Source: Microvirga massiliensis (GTDB lineage Bacteria > Pseudomonadota > Alphaproteobacteria > Rhizobiales > Beijerinckiaceae). From it: a stretch of DNA of 64,000 nt. The notes below the pieces were generated by a model, which ran no database searches, was not told where the DNA came from, and saw only the letters and a list, made by a program, of their open reading frames with translations. The DNA lies in NCBI RefSeq assembly GCF_001006805.1, contig NZ_LN811351.1, positions 633,766-697,765 on the forward strand. The letters are read 5' to 3'. Each line of letters opens with the position of its first letter. Position 1 is the first letter of the stretch. The position numbers and the translations under genes were made by a program. Shown here piece after piece: positions 1-7,589 of the stretch.

Positions 1-225
1 AGGCGCTCGAACATGAGCCTCGGCAGCGGGCTCGGGCAACTCGCCGACCGGGTGTTCCGGATCGGGCATCTCGGGGATTTTCACGAGCTGATGGTCACGG
101 GCACGCTGACCGGCATCGAGATGGGGCTCTCCGTCTGCGGCATCCCGCACCGGCCCGGCGGCGTCGACGCCGCCATGGCCTACCTCTCCGGAAACACAAG
201 ACCCCTCCAAGACGCGGCTGAGTAA
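1..225 (+). CDS. Class V aminotransferase, C-terminal end (serine/alanine--glyoxylate type), partial
   Basis: The frame is open from the first base of the window, so the gene starts upstream and only about 74 C-terminal residues are seen. The stretch GQLADRVFRIGHLGDF followed by LTGIEMGL is typical of the C-terminal small domain of PLP-dependent serine--glyoxylate or alanine--glyoxylate aminotransferases (SgaA/AGXT-like). These enzymes move an amino group between serine or alanine and glyoxylate in the cytoplasm. The PLP lysine lies outside the window. The subtype cannot be fixed from the tail alone. It ends at TAA just before a repeat-rich gap. Confidence 0.75.
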   Translation, partial: RRSNMSLGSGLGQLADRVFRIGHLGDFHELMVTGTLTGIEMGLSVCGIPHRPGGVDAAMAYLSGNTRPLQDAAE

Positions 226-362
226 GAGAAGTCTCAACTCGCGAGGTTCGCCCGACGAGGTGGATCTCGCGAGTTGCTGGAAATGGAAGTCAGAAGACTT
301 CCCGCTGCCACTGTCGACGTGGCAAGCCGTAGGCGTGATGCACTGCCCATCCCACCGCACTG

Positions 363-443
363 CCGTGATTGCGAGCCGCAGGCGAAGCAATCTACCCGTC
401 GCCCGATGCGCTCCTGGATTGCTTCACTGTGTTTGCAATGACG
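363..443 (-). repeat. Rhizobial-type palindromic repeat, copy 1
   Basis: The ends are GTGATTGCGAG and TTTGCAATGACG, with an internal GCGAAGCAATCTACCCGTCG segment. It is the same element as at 41532-41611 but in reverse orientation. It belongs to a short interspersed, RNA-hairpin-forming repeat family that lies in gaps between genes. Confidence 0.75.
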
Positions 444-501
444 AAGAGGGTATGAGGACGCGAAGAGCACCGCCGGAAACGGAGTGACGCTGGACGCACT
501 T

Positions 502-535
502 CCGTCATCGCGATCCGAAGGCGAAGCAATCCAGA
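502..535. repeat. Partial palindromic repeat, copy 2
   Basis: A fragment beginning CCGTCATCGCGA and containing GGCGAAGCAATCCAG matches one arm of the same repeat family. The second arm is missing, so this is a decayed or truncated copy. Confidence 0.5.
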
Positions 536-643
536 ACTATGCGGCATCAGTGAAGTTATGTCTGCACATATGGCGCCGTCATTTCCTCACTCAGCTGTAT
601 TCACAGCCGAGTGAGAGTTGTAAATGACGGCGGCGTCGCCGTC

Positions 644-976
644 TCAGTACGTGCAGACGATCCGCTCTCCGGTGTGTGCGAGATACGTCCCGGTCAAAGG
701 ATCGAACGACCGGTATTTGCGCGCGCAATAGGCAGCGAGGCTCGGGCTCATGGTGGCCGGAGGCGGGGGAGCCGGCGGCTGGTTCGCCATGGCTCCGGCG
801 ATCATCGCACCGGCCGCGAGGCCAACCACGCCTGCTGCGAGGGCACCGCCATAATCATGATGGTGATGACGATAGTAAGGGCCGTAGTAGCGACCGCGAT
901 AGCCGGCTTCGGCCTCGGTGACAGCCGCTCCGAGAAACGTGGTTGCGGCAAGACACGCGACAATGATCTTCTTCAT
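644..976 (-). CDS. BA14K family protein
   Basis: A 110-residue exported protein. Residues 1-24 form a signal peptide (MKKIIVACLAATTFLGAAV, then AEAG). A Tyr/His-rich segment follows, then a glycine/alanine hydrophobic stretch (about residues 43-65), a short proline-rich linker, and a C-terminal motif YCARKYRSFDPLTGTY with a final Cys. That motif is the hallmark of the BA14K family, named for a Brucella immunoreactive lectin-like protein. The molecular role is not established; family members are envelope or secreted proteins. A purine-rich site (GGGGG) precedes the ATG. A second member lies at 6513-6962. Confidence 0.85.
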   Translation of the reverse strand: MKKIIVACLAATTFLGAAVTEAEAGYRGRYYGPYYRHHHHDYGGALAAGVVGLAAGAMIAGAMANQPPAPPPPATMSPSLAAYCARKYRSFDPLTGTYLAHTGERIVCTY

Positions 977-1134
977 GGTCAGCCCCCGTGGAGTTCAGTT
1001 TGTCCCGAATGGCCAATTACCGGGACTTTGTTGCGCGTTTGTTGCGCGGCGTGTTTCGCATATTGGATGGCGCCGGGCAACGGCCCCCTCCATCGGCCAG
1101 CTGTCTCGCACTTCGTAATGCAGCACGATCAACC

Positions 1135-4100
1135 TTACTCCGCAGCGATGACCGGTGCGGCCTGAGTTGCACGCTCACGCACGAGACGAGTGACGCCGGC
1201 GAAATCAATCTTTCCCGACCCGAGCACGGGGACCTTATCGACCACGATGAGTTCCGCCGGAATCATCAGGTCGGATGCTCCCTTGCCTTTCGCGAAAGTC
1301 TGGAAAGCGGCGCGCGTCGCTTGCGCCTTCTCGGTCACGAGCACCAGCCGCTCGCCCTTGCGCTGATCCGGCAGGGACGCGACGGCCGAAAGCGCATCCG
1401 GCCAGAGTTCGGCGGCGAGGGCCTCCACGGCAGCAAGCGAAATCATTTCGCCGCCGATCTTCGCGAAGCGCTTTGCGCGACCCTTGATCGAGATGAAGCC
1501 CTCGGGATCGATCGAGACAATGTCCCCGGTATCGTGCCAGCCTTCCGCGGGCGGCTCCAGGACGCCGGGATTCTCGGCGCGCAGATAACCGAGCATCACG
1601 TTCGGTCCGCGCACGAAGAGGCGCCCTCCGTTCTCGACTCCCGGCACGGGTTCGAGCTTCGCCTCCATGCCGGGCATCAGGCGGCCGACCGTGCCGAAGC
1701 GGTTGAACATCGGCGTATTGATGGCAAGGACCGGCGCCGTCTCGGTGACGCCATACCCTTCGAGAATGCGAATGCCGAACTTCTCCATGTAGGTCCGGCG
1801 TGTCGATTCCTTCACGGGCTCGGCGCCGGCGAGGATGTAGCGTAGCGACCGGAAGTCGTAGGCGTGTGCTGCTCGGGCATATCCGGCTAGGAATGTATCG
1901 GTCCCGAACAGGATCGTCGCATTCACGCCGTATACGAGTTCCGGAACGATCCGGTAGTGCAGGGGAGACGGATAGAGATAGACTGGTACGCCGGACACGA
2001 GCGGCAGGACGAGCCCGACGGTGAGCCCGAAGGAATGGAAGACCGGCAGGACGTTGAAGACCTTGTCGGTGCGGCCGAAATCGATGCGCGCTGCCGCTTG
2101 CGCCGCATTCGCGAGCATATTGGCGTGCGAGAGAACGACACCCTTCGGCACGCCCTCGCTGCCGGACGTGAAGAGAATCGCGGCCGGGTCGTTCGCCCCA
2201 CGCTTTACGATCGGCTTGCCGGACGAGAGGAGCGCCCGGACCTTGTCGAGTGTGCCGACGTCGGCACGCACATCCTCGAGATAGACGAACCGCACGTCTG
2301 CGCTCAGGGCGCTCACCAGGTTATCGAGTTTCGCTTTCTCGACGAAGCCGCGCGACGTAACGATCGTCGTGATCTCTGCGGCGCGGCAGGCCGCGAGGAT
2401 ATTGGTCGCGCCGGCCGTGAAGTTGATCATCGCGGGGACCCGCCCGGCGGACATGAGGCCGAGCAACGTGACGGCCGCGCCGTTGGCATTCGGCAGCATC
2501 ACACCCAGCGCTCTCCCCTCATCCGCGAGCGGCATCAGCTTGCGCCCGAGCACGTTCGCTCCGATCAGGAGTTTCCGGTAGGTGAGGGCGCCGGTGACAG
2601 GATCCTCGACCGCGATGCGGCGCTTGCCGTGCTCCGCCGCGGCCGTGGCGACGGCCTCGAAGACGGTGCGGTCCGTGGATGTCGTGCGGAAGACGAGGTC
2701 CGACATGATCTGGTAGAGCGCCGCGCCTGCCGCCTGGCGGCGCCTCTTGCCCTTCAACTCGGGATCGACGGAGAGCTTCACGGGCTCGAGGATCGTGACC
2801 GTGACTTTTGGCCACCAAGCACGCCGAACCTGGCTGCGCGTGAGCCGCGAGAAGAATGTCTTTTCGAGCCCCTCGATGCGCACGGGCACGACCATCGCCT
2901 CGGATTTGTCGGCGATCAGCCCGGCGCCGTCGTACACCTTCATCAGGCTGCCCGTGACGGTCAGGCGTCCCTCCGGGAAGATGATCAGGGATTCTCCGTT
3001 CCTCACGGCGTTGATGAGCGTGCGCGTCGCCATCGGTCGCGTCGGATCGAGCGGCATGGCACGGGTGATCTTCAGGAAGGGCCTGACCCACCACCGTTGG
3101 GCGATGCCGTGGTCGATCGCGAAGACGGGCTCCTGCTCGAGGAGCGACATCGCGAGCGCGCCATCGAGAAAGCTCACGTGGTTGAGCGCGATGATCGCAT
3201 TCGGGCCGGCCTTCGCGAGGTTTTCGAGGCCCTTCACCTCCAGGCGATAGAAGGCGCGGAAGAGGATCGAGAGCAGATCGCGGAAGGGGCTCGTCGGAAG
3301 TGTGCGCAGGATGACTAGGCCGGCCACGATGTTGAGGCATGCCAAGCCCCCGATCAGAAGGGCGAGGGAAACGCCCGCGGTCTGCAGAGCAGCGACCGTA
3401 ATGCCACCGCCGACCATGAAGGCCGCGGAGAGGACATTCACGCCGGCGACGACCCGCGCGCGCCGTTCCGCTCCCGACCAGGCCTGGATTGCCGCGAAGG
3501 CCGGCACGATGAAGAGGCCGCCGGCAACGGCGAGCATGCCGAGGTCGATCGCGACGCGCAGGCCTTTCGCCGTTGCGAGGAATTCCTGAGCGCCGATCGG
3601 GCTCGCTGCGGGCATTGCACTCGAGATCGCGAAAGCGAGGTCGAGACCGAAACCGCCCATGAGCAGTGCTGCGATGGGCGTCGGCAGGAGCACGATGCGC
3701 CCGCTCGCAAACCAGGAGGCGAGCCCGGAGCCGACAGCAATCCCGACGGAAAACACGGCGAGGAGGGCTGTCACGACCTCTTCGGTGCCGCCGAGCGAAT
3801 TCTTTACGAGAGGCGGCAGCAGCGACAGCATGACCGCGCCGACGAGCCAGAACCAGGAGACGATCACGCCGCCGCGCCATAGCCTCGCATCACCCCACAG
3901 ATCCTGCAGCAGCGTGCGGGTAGAGCGGAGGACATTCGGATCGACGCGGAGCTCTGGCGCGGCCTCGCCGGTCTTCGGGATCATGAGGGCTGCGCCCCAG
4001 CACAGCATCGCGAGCCCGATGACGAGGGCGCCGAACGAGGCGGGGTCACCGCCCTCGCGTGCCGCGTAGCCGCCGACGATCGTTCCGAGAAGAATAGCCA

Positions 4101-4548
4101 GAAAGGTTGCCGCTTCGACGAGTGCATTGCCCGCCGGCAGTTCCTCCCGCGCGAGGTGATCGGGGAGAATTCCGTATTTGATGGGCCCGAAGAGCGCGGA
4201 AATGGTGCCGAAGGCGAAGAGGGCCGCGAACAGGATCGGCAGCGAGTGAAGCGCAAAGCCCAGTACCGCAAGGCTGGCGGCGGCGATCTCGGCGAGCTTC
4301 AGCCGCCGGGCGACGAGAGCCTTATCGAAGCGATCGGCGAGTTCGCCTCCGAGGCCGGACAGCAGAAAGAACGGCGCGATGAACACCGCCCCAGCTAGGG
4401 TCACCAGCGCCTCCGCATCGGATCCGCCGATCTTGAAGAGGATCAGGAAGACGAGGGCGTTCTTCAGGAAATTGTCATTGAAGGCCGAGAAGAACTGGCA
4501 CCAGAAGAGGGGCGCAAAGCGCCGGGACGACATGAGCTTCGGGAACAT
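1135..4548 (-). CDS. aas: LplT-Aas type fusion: MFS lysophospholipid transporter / acyltransferase / acyl-ACP synthetase
   Basis: A 1137-residue three-part membrane protein. Residues 1-410 are an MFS transporter of the LplT type with about 12 hydrophobic segments. Residues about 430-620 are a PlsC-type acyltransferase with the HX4D motif NHVSFLD (about residue 455) and FPEGRLT. Residues about 640-1130 are an AMP-binding ligase domain with the P-loop TSGSEGVPKG near residue 793. In known systems LplT brings lysophospholipids such as 2-acyl-GPE across the inner membrane and Aas re-acylates them using acyl-ACP, repairing membrane phospholipids. Enterobacteria often have two genes; here they are one chain, as in many alphaproteobacteria. 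It appears to be transcribed alone. Substrate preference is inferred from the family. Confidence 0.9.
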   Translation of the reverse strand: MFPKLMSSRRFAPLFWCQFFSAFNDNFLKNALVFLILFKIGGSDAEALVTLAGAVFIAPFFLLSGLGGELADRFDKALVARRLKLAEIAAASLAVLGFALHSLPILFAALFAFGTISALFGPIKYGILPDHLAREELPAGNALVEAATFLAILLGTIVGGYAAREGGDPASFGALVIGLAMLCWGAALMIPKTGEAAPELRVDPNVLRSTRTLLQDLWGDARLWRGGVIVSWFWLVGAVMLSLLPPLVKNSLGGTEEVVTALLAVFSVGIAVGSGLASWFASGRIVLLPTPIAALLMGGFGLDLAFAISSAMPAASPIGAQEFLATAKGLRVAIDLGMLAVAGGLFIVPAFAAIQAWSGAERRARVVAGVNVLSAAFMVGGGITVAALQTAGVSLALLIGGLACLNIVAGLVILRTLPTSPFRDLLSILFRAFYRLEVKGLENLAKAGPNAIIALNHVSFLDGALAMSLLEQEPVFAIDHGIAQRWWVRPFLKITRAMPLDPTRPMATRTLINAVRNGESLIIFPEGRLTVTGSLMKVYDGAGLIADKSEAMVVPVRIEGLEKTFFSRLTRSQVRRAWWPKVTVTILEPVKLSVDPELKGKRRRQAAGAALYQIMSDLVFRTTSTDRTVFEAVATAAAEHGKRRIAVEDPVTGALTYRKLLIGANVLGRKLMPLADEGRALGVMLPNANGAAVTLLGLMSAGRVPAMINFTAGATNILAACRAAEITTIVTSRGFVEKAKLDNLVSALSADVRFVYLEDVRADVGTLDKVRALLSSGKPIVKRGANDPAAILFTSGSEGVPKGVVLSHANMLANAAQAAARIDFGRTDKVFNVLPVFHSFGLTVGLVLPLVSGVPVYLYPSPLHYRIVPELVYGVNATILFGTDTFLAGYARAAHAYDFRSLRYILAGAEPVKESTRRTYMEKFGIRILEGYGVTETAPVLAINTPMFNRFGTVGRLMPGMEAKLEPVPGVENGGRLFVRGPNVMLGYLRAENPGVLEPPAEGWHDTGDIVSIDPEGFISIKGRAKRFAKIGGEMISLAAVEALAAELWPDALSAVASLPDQRKGERLVLVTEKAQATRAAFQTFAKGKGASDLMIPAELIVVDKVPVLGSGKIDFAGVTRLVRERATQAAPVIAAE

Positions 4549-4677
4549 CGGATGAGTCTCGGTGTGGGCAGGCTTCGGCGGGCCAGTGCCAGAATAGGTG
4601 GTGACCCTGAAAGATCAGCTGAAGCCTGCGCCGGGTTGCTATTGCGGTAAAGGTTCCGTTTCGGCGCTCGAGCATGG

Positions 4678-4956
4678 TCAGTCCCGGCTCTGCTCGATCC
4701 CCATGAGCAGGCGCTCCGTCTTTGCGTCTTCGATGCGGTTCATCAGCCTGCGGCCCTCGTGCACGTCGCGAACGGTCTTCGTCACGGTAATGCAGGACTG
4801 CACCAGCATGACGATACCCATGGCGAAGTAGCCTTTGATCCAGGTATCGAGAGGCATGAAGAGGATGCCGGCAACGACCATCGCAAGGGATGTCAAGAAC
4901 GAGGCATAGGTGAATGTGACCCACGACTGCGAATGGGGTGTGGCTTGCGGGTTCAT
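4678..4956 (-). CDS. YiaA/YiaB-type two-helix inner-membrane protein
   Basis: A 92-residue protein with two hydrophobic helices (about residues 14-36 and 42-62) separated by a short loop containing PLDTWIKGY, and a charged cytoplasmic tail. This matches the YiaAB two-helix family, whose function is unknown. A GGAAGGA ribosome site lies eight bases before the ATG. It follows the pspA-like gene by 44 bases on the same strand, so the two probably form an envelope-stress operon under the TetR operator pair at 5721-5768. Confidence 0.75.
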   Translation of the reverse strand: MNPQATPHSQSWVTFTYASFLTSLAMVVAGILFMPLDTWIKGYFAMGIVMLVQSCITVTKTVRDVHEGRRLMNRIEDAKTERLLMGIEQSRD

Positions 4957-5000
4957 GAGAATTGTCCTTCCGGTTCAAGGAGGGGTTTCGGGTGAGGTTC

Positions 5001-5702
5001 TCAGGCGGATGTTTGATCGGCGCTTTTCTGCCTGAGGCGATTGAGGACATCAGCCGCGGTCGGCCGTGTGCGAGGTCCGAAGCCCGCGGCCTCCAGGCGC
5101 TCCGAGATGCCGTCGGCCCCGGTTTCTGGATCGAGGGATTCGAGCGCCGCCTCGGCTGCTGCCTCTTCGGCCTGCTTTTCACGCAGGCGTTTCAGCGTCT
5201 TTTCGGCTTCCGCCAGGGCGCCTTGATCGGCCACACCATGCCTTGGAAGATCTGCCCTGAGGCGGCGCACGGCCTCGGCTGCTCTCGCGATCCGGCGGCC
5301 GCGCTCCAGGTCCTGCAGGCGCGCCGTTGCTCGGGAGACGGCACATTTCAGGCTCGCGATCTCGGTCCCGAAGGCTGCTCTTGCGCTTCGAATGGCATCC
5401 CGCTCGGCCTCGAGCCCGGCAATGGCTTCGGCGGCCTCGGTGGCGAGGTCCTCACGGTCGCCTTTCAGGGCCGCAACGGCCCGGGTCTCGAGATCATTGA
5501 TTCGGGTCAGCGTATCGTCGAGGCGCTTCGCCTCTGCCTGATCCTGAGCGATCGCGAGGCCGAGGGCCTTTCGACTACGCTCGACAGCAGCCGTTGCATC
5601 CCGCATCTGTTGGTCGAGGAGCAGGAGTGCGTGCCGATCGATAGCTTCCTCCTCGGCGGCCGCAACAGTGCCGCGAGCGAGGGTTACGAGAAACTTGAAC
5701 AT
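5001..5702 (-). CDS. PspA/IM30 family protein
   Basis: A 233-residue protein, almost entirely Ala/Glu/Arg/Leu-rich amphipathic helix, beginning MFKFLVTLARGTVAAAEE. It is predicted coiled coil from about residue 25 to 200, with no signal peptide. PspA/IM30/Vipp1 proteins bind the inner face of the membrane through an N-terminal amphipathic helix and oligomerise to protect membrane integrity. Overall composition and N-terminus support the assignment; the family is divergent. The gene is divergent from a TetR regulator, and one of two mirror-image palindromes (5721-5733) lies just upstream of its start. The yiaA-like gene follows. Confidence 0.7.
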   Translation of the reverse strand: MFKFLVTLARGTVAAAEEEAIDRHALLLLDQQMRDATAAVERSRKALGLAIAQDQAEAKRLDDTLTRINDLETRAVAALKGDREDLATEAAEAIAGLEAERDAIRSARAAFGTEIASLKCAVSRATARLQDLERGRRIARAAEAVRRLRADLPRHGVADQGALAEAEKTLKRLREKQAEEAAAEAALESLDPETGADGISERLEAAGFGPRTRPTAADVLNRLRQKSADQTSA

Positions 5703-5720
5703 GGCGTTCTCCCTGGCGCG

Positions 5721-5733
5721 TGAACATCGTTCA
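5721..5733. promoter_or_regulatory. Candidate TetR operator 1 (13-bp palindrome)
   Basis: TGAACATCGTTCA, a near-perfect dyad (TGAAC-N3-GTTCA), 18 bases upstream of the pspA-like start. It is the exact reverse complement of the site at 5756-5768. It sits in the gap between divergent genes beside a TetR gene, the usual arrangement for autoregulated TetR-controlled pairs. Confidence 0.7.
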
Positions 5734-5755
5734 CGAGAGAGTTATGACAGAGCTA

Positions 5756-5768
5756 TGAACGATGTTCA
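5756..5768. promoter_or_regulatory. Candidate TetR operator 2 (13-bp palindrome)
   Basis: TGAACGATGTTCA, the exact reverse complement of the site at 5721-5733, with the two centres 35 bases apart. It lies 36 bases upstream of the chosen TetR start. Confidence 0.7.
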
Positions 5769-5803
5769 AGAGAAAAATGTGTGCTGGCCAGGAGGGTCGT
5801 CGC

Positions 5804-6427
5804 ATGAGTACGGATGAACGCCGCCGGAGGCTCCGGGAAGCGCTGGTCGATGCGGCGGAGCGCGTCATTGCCGAGTCGGGGCTCGGGAGCCTCAAGGCGC
5901 GCGACCTGGCCCGGGAGGTCGGCTGTGCGCTTGGTGCGATCTACACCGTATTTCCGGACCTCGACACGCTGATCCTCTCCGTCAATTCGCGTACTCTGGC
6001 GTTGCTTGACAAACACCTGATGGAATCAGGGGGAATCGGACCCAAGGCCGGGTCCGTCGAAGAGCCTGGTGCAGCCACACAACGCCTCGTCGCGCTCGCG
6101 AACGGATATCTCGGGTTCGCCGCACAAAACCGGCACCGGTGGCAGGCCCTGTTCGCACACCGCATGGCGGACGGCCGCCCCGTTCCCGACTGGCATCGGG
6201 CCGAGCAGATGCGACTGTTTTCCTATGTCGAGGAGCCACTCCGCGCCCTGCAGACCAATCTCCCGGACGAGGATCGCTCTCTCCTGGCCCGCTCCCTGTT
6301 CTCGGCGGTGCATGGGATCGTCAGCCTGGGCCTCGAGGAAAAGCTCACCAGCGTTCCGCTTCCGAAGCTCCAGCGGCAGCTCGAGCTTCTGGTCTCGGCC
6401 ACTGCACACGGGTTGAAAGACGGCTGA
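5804..6427 (+). CDS. TetR/AcrR family transcriptional regulator
   Basis: A 207-residue regulator. Residues about 8-55 form the TetR helix-turn-helix (RDLAREVGCALGAIYTVFPD is the recognition region). The remainder is a helical ligand or dimer domain of the WHG/TetR_C type. The ATG at 5804 is chosen over the earlier one at 5762 because AGGAGGG lies eight bases before it and because operator 2 would otherwise fall inside the coding region. It probably represses itself and the divergent pspA-yiaA pair through the two palindromes. The inducer is unknown; the neighbours suggest membrane stress or a membrane-active compound. Confidence 0.85.
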   Translation: MSTDERRRRLREALVDAAERVIAESGLGSLKARDLAREVGCALGAIYTVFPDLDTLILSVNSRTLALLDKHLMESGGIGPKAGSVEEPGAATQRLVALANGYLGFAAQNRHRWQALFAHRMADGRPVPDWHRAEQMRLFSYVEEPLRALQTNLPDEDRSLLARSLFSAVHGIVSLGLEEKLTSVPLPKLQRQLELLVSATAHGLKDG

Positions 6428-6465
6428 GAACACCGTGCGGCCAACGAGGCGGTCCGCACAAACAA

Positions 6466-6491
6466 AAGGGGAGAGCTGATGCTCTCCCCTT
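6466..6491 (-). terminator. Rho-independent terminator (11-bp perfect stem)
   Basis: AAGGGGAGAGC and GCTCTCCCCTT pair perfectly around a TGAT loop. Read on the minus strand, the stem is followed by TTTTGTTTGT, a good T-tract, so it terminates the BA14K gene at 6513-6962. It also lies about 40 bases after the TetR stop and could act on both strands. Confidence 0.8.
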
Positions 6492-6512
6492 CGTGATCGC
6501 AACCTCTGTTGC

Positions 6513-6962
6513 TCACGGGCAGGGATGACGGTTGCCGTCGTAGCCCAGATAGGTCCCGCTTGCCGGGTCATAGGAGCGGAAGCGCTGCGAGCAATAGGCA
6601 TGAGCGCTCTGGTTCGGCACCACATAGGTCGGTGCAGCCTGTGCCTGCTGTGAGGCTATAGCTCCGCCGATCAACGCGCCGGCAGCAAGTCCCGCGATGC
6701 CGGCTGCTGCCGCGGAGCCGTGGTCACGGTGGTAGTAACGGCCATGATAGGGGCGCCCGTAGTAGCGGCCGCGGTAGGCCGGCCGACCGTAATAGCCGTG
6801 CCGATAGCGGTATTGCGCATAGGTTGTGAGTGGATTGGAGTCTTGCATCTTGGCAATCGCCTCGGCGATTCGGGTATTCTCAGCCTGTGCCGGAGCCGAA
6901 GCAAATAGAGCGGCCCCGAAAGCTGCCATGGTTGCAGTGGCAATCATGGTCTTTTGCATCAT
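6513..6962 (-). CDS. BA14K family protein
   Basis: A 149-residue exported protein. The start at 6962 is preferred to the longer frame (7022) because it is preceded by GGAAGGAGAAG and opens a clean signal peptide (MMQKTMIATATMAAFGAALF, cleavage after AQA). Next come a Tyr/Arg/Gly-rich segment with repeated YYGR/YRGRYYGR units, a small hydrophobic Ala/Gly stretch, and the C-terminal BA14K motif (YCSQRFRSYDPASGTYLGYD with a final CP). It is a paralogue of the 644-976 gene, and the role is unknown. A strong terminator follows. Confidence 0.85.
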   Translation of the reverse strand: MMQKTMIATATMAAFGAALFASAPAQAENTRIAEAIAKMQDSNPLTTYAQYRYRHGYYGRPAYRGRYYGRPYHGRYYHRDHGSAAAAGIAGLAAGALIGGAIASQQAQAAPTYVVPNQSAHAYCSQRFRSYDPASGTYLGYDGNRHPCP

Positions 6963-7208
6963 TCTTCTCCTTCCGTCAGCACGGAAGGCGAACGTTTTGC
7001 TACCGCTACTGTTCCAAGACACGTCGGGACGGCGTGCCGAACTCCGGGCGCTGTGACCGAAATAGCACTTGAAACCTGAGCAGCGGTTCCGAGCCGCGGA
7101 GAAGAATGCACGGCGGCAGCAGCAGAGTTCTAGCGCAACCAGGCTCGGCTGCTCCCGCCGTGGGCGCGGAGCGTGTCGGAGGAAAATCCGATGAGGCGAT
7201 CGGAAGCG

Positions 7209-7577
7209 TCAGCCGCCCCAGCCGCCCCCACCGCCTCCACCGCTTGGGCCGCCACCGCCTCCTCTTGACCCGCCGGACGGGCCGCCGCCGCCTCCACCGC
7301 CGCCGGACGATGCTGAGCCGCCTCCGCCGCCACCACCACCGCCCCGGGAGCCTCCGCCACCCGAACTGCGCCCGCCACCGAAGTCACCCATGGGGGAATA
7401 CATCGGCGAAGGCGCATACACGGCAGGCGGCTGATACATGCTGGCAGGGGCCGGGGCGGCATAAGGCTGTGCGCTGAATGCCCCTGGCCCTTGGGCAGGC
7501 ACGCAGCCGCCGACGAGCGACGCGGTACAGATGCAAAGTGATCCTGCGAAAACGAACTTCAAGTGGTTCACGACCAT
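7209..7577 (-). CDS. Glycine-rich lipoprotein, unknown function
   Basis: 122 residues. An N-terminal leader ends in a lipobox-like LVGGC, so Cys25 would be lipidated. A Pro/Ala/Tyr segment (residues 30-65) is followed by a tail made almost only of Gly and Ser with a few Arg and Trp. It starts 12 bases after the stop of the caspase-SEL1 gene on the same strand, so the two are probably co-transcribed, and the lipoprotein may be an envelope partner. Low sequence complexity prevents family assignment. A real gene is favoured by the leader, lipobox and operon position. Confidence 0.6.
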   Translation of the reverse strand: MVVNHLKFVFAGSLCICTASLVGGCVPAQGPGAFSAQPYAAPAPASMYQPPAVYAPSPMYSPMGDFGGGRSSGGGGSRGGGGGGGGGSASSGGGGGGGGPSGGSRGGGGGPSGGGGGGGWGG

Positions 7578-7589
7578 CGTTAGCTCCTC

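Larger units (their letters stand above)
226..643. other. Intergenic region with palindromic repeat elements
   Basis: No convincing gene lies here. The short open frames on both strands are readings of repeat DNA. One full palindromic element (363-443) and one partial copy (about 502-535) sit between the aminotransferase tail and the BA14K gene. The rest shows no recognisable signal. Confidence 0.6.

Noticed and set aside
234..470. Possible small genes on both strands
   Set aside because: The protein readings (for example HCKHSEAIQERIGRRVDCFA) come from the palindromic repeat and recur wherever the repeat occurs.
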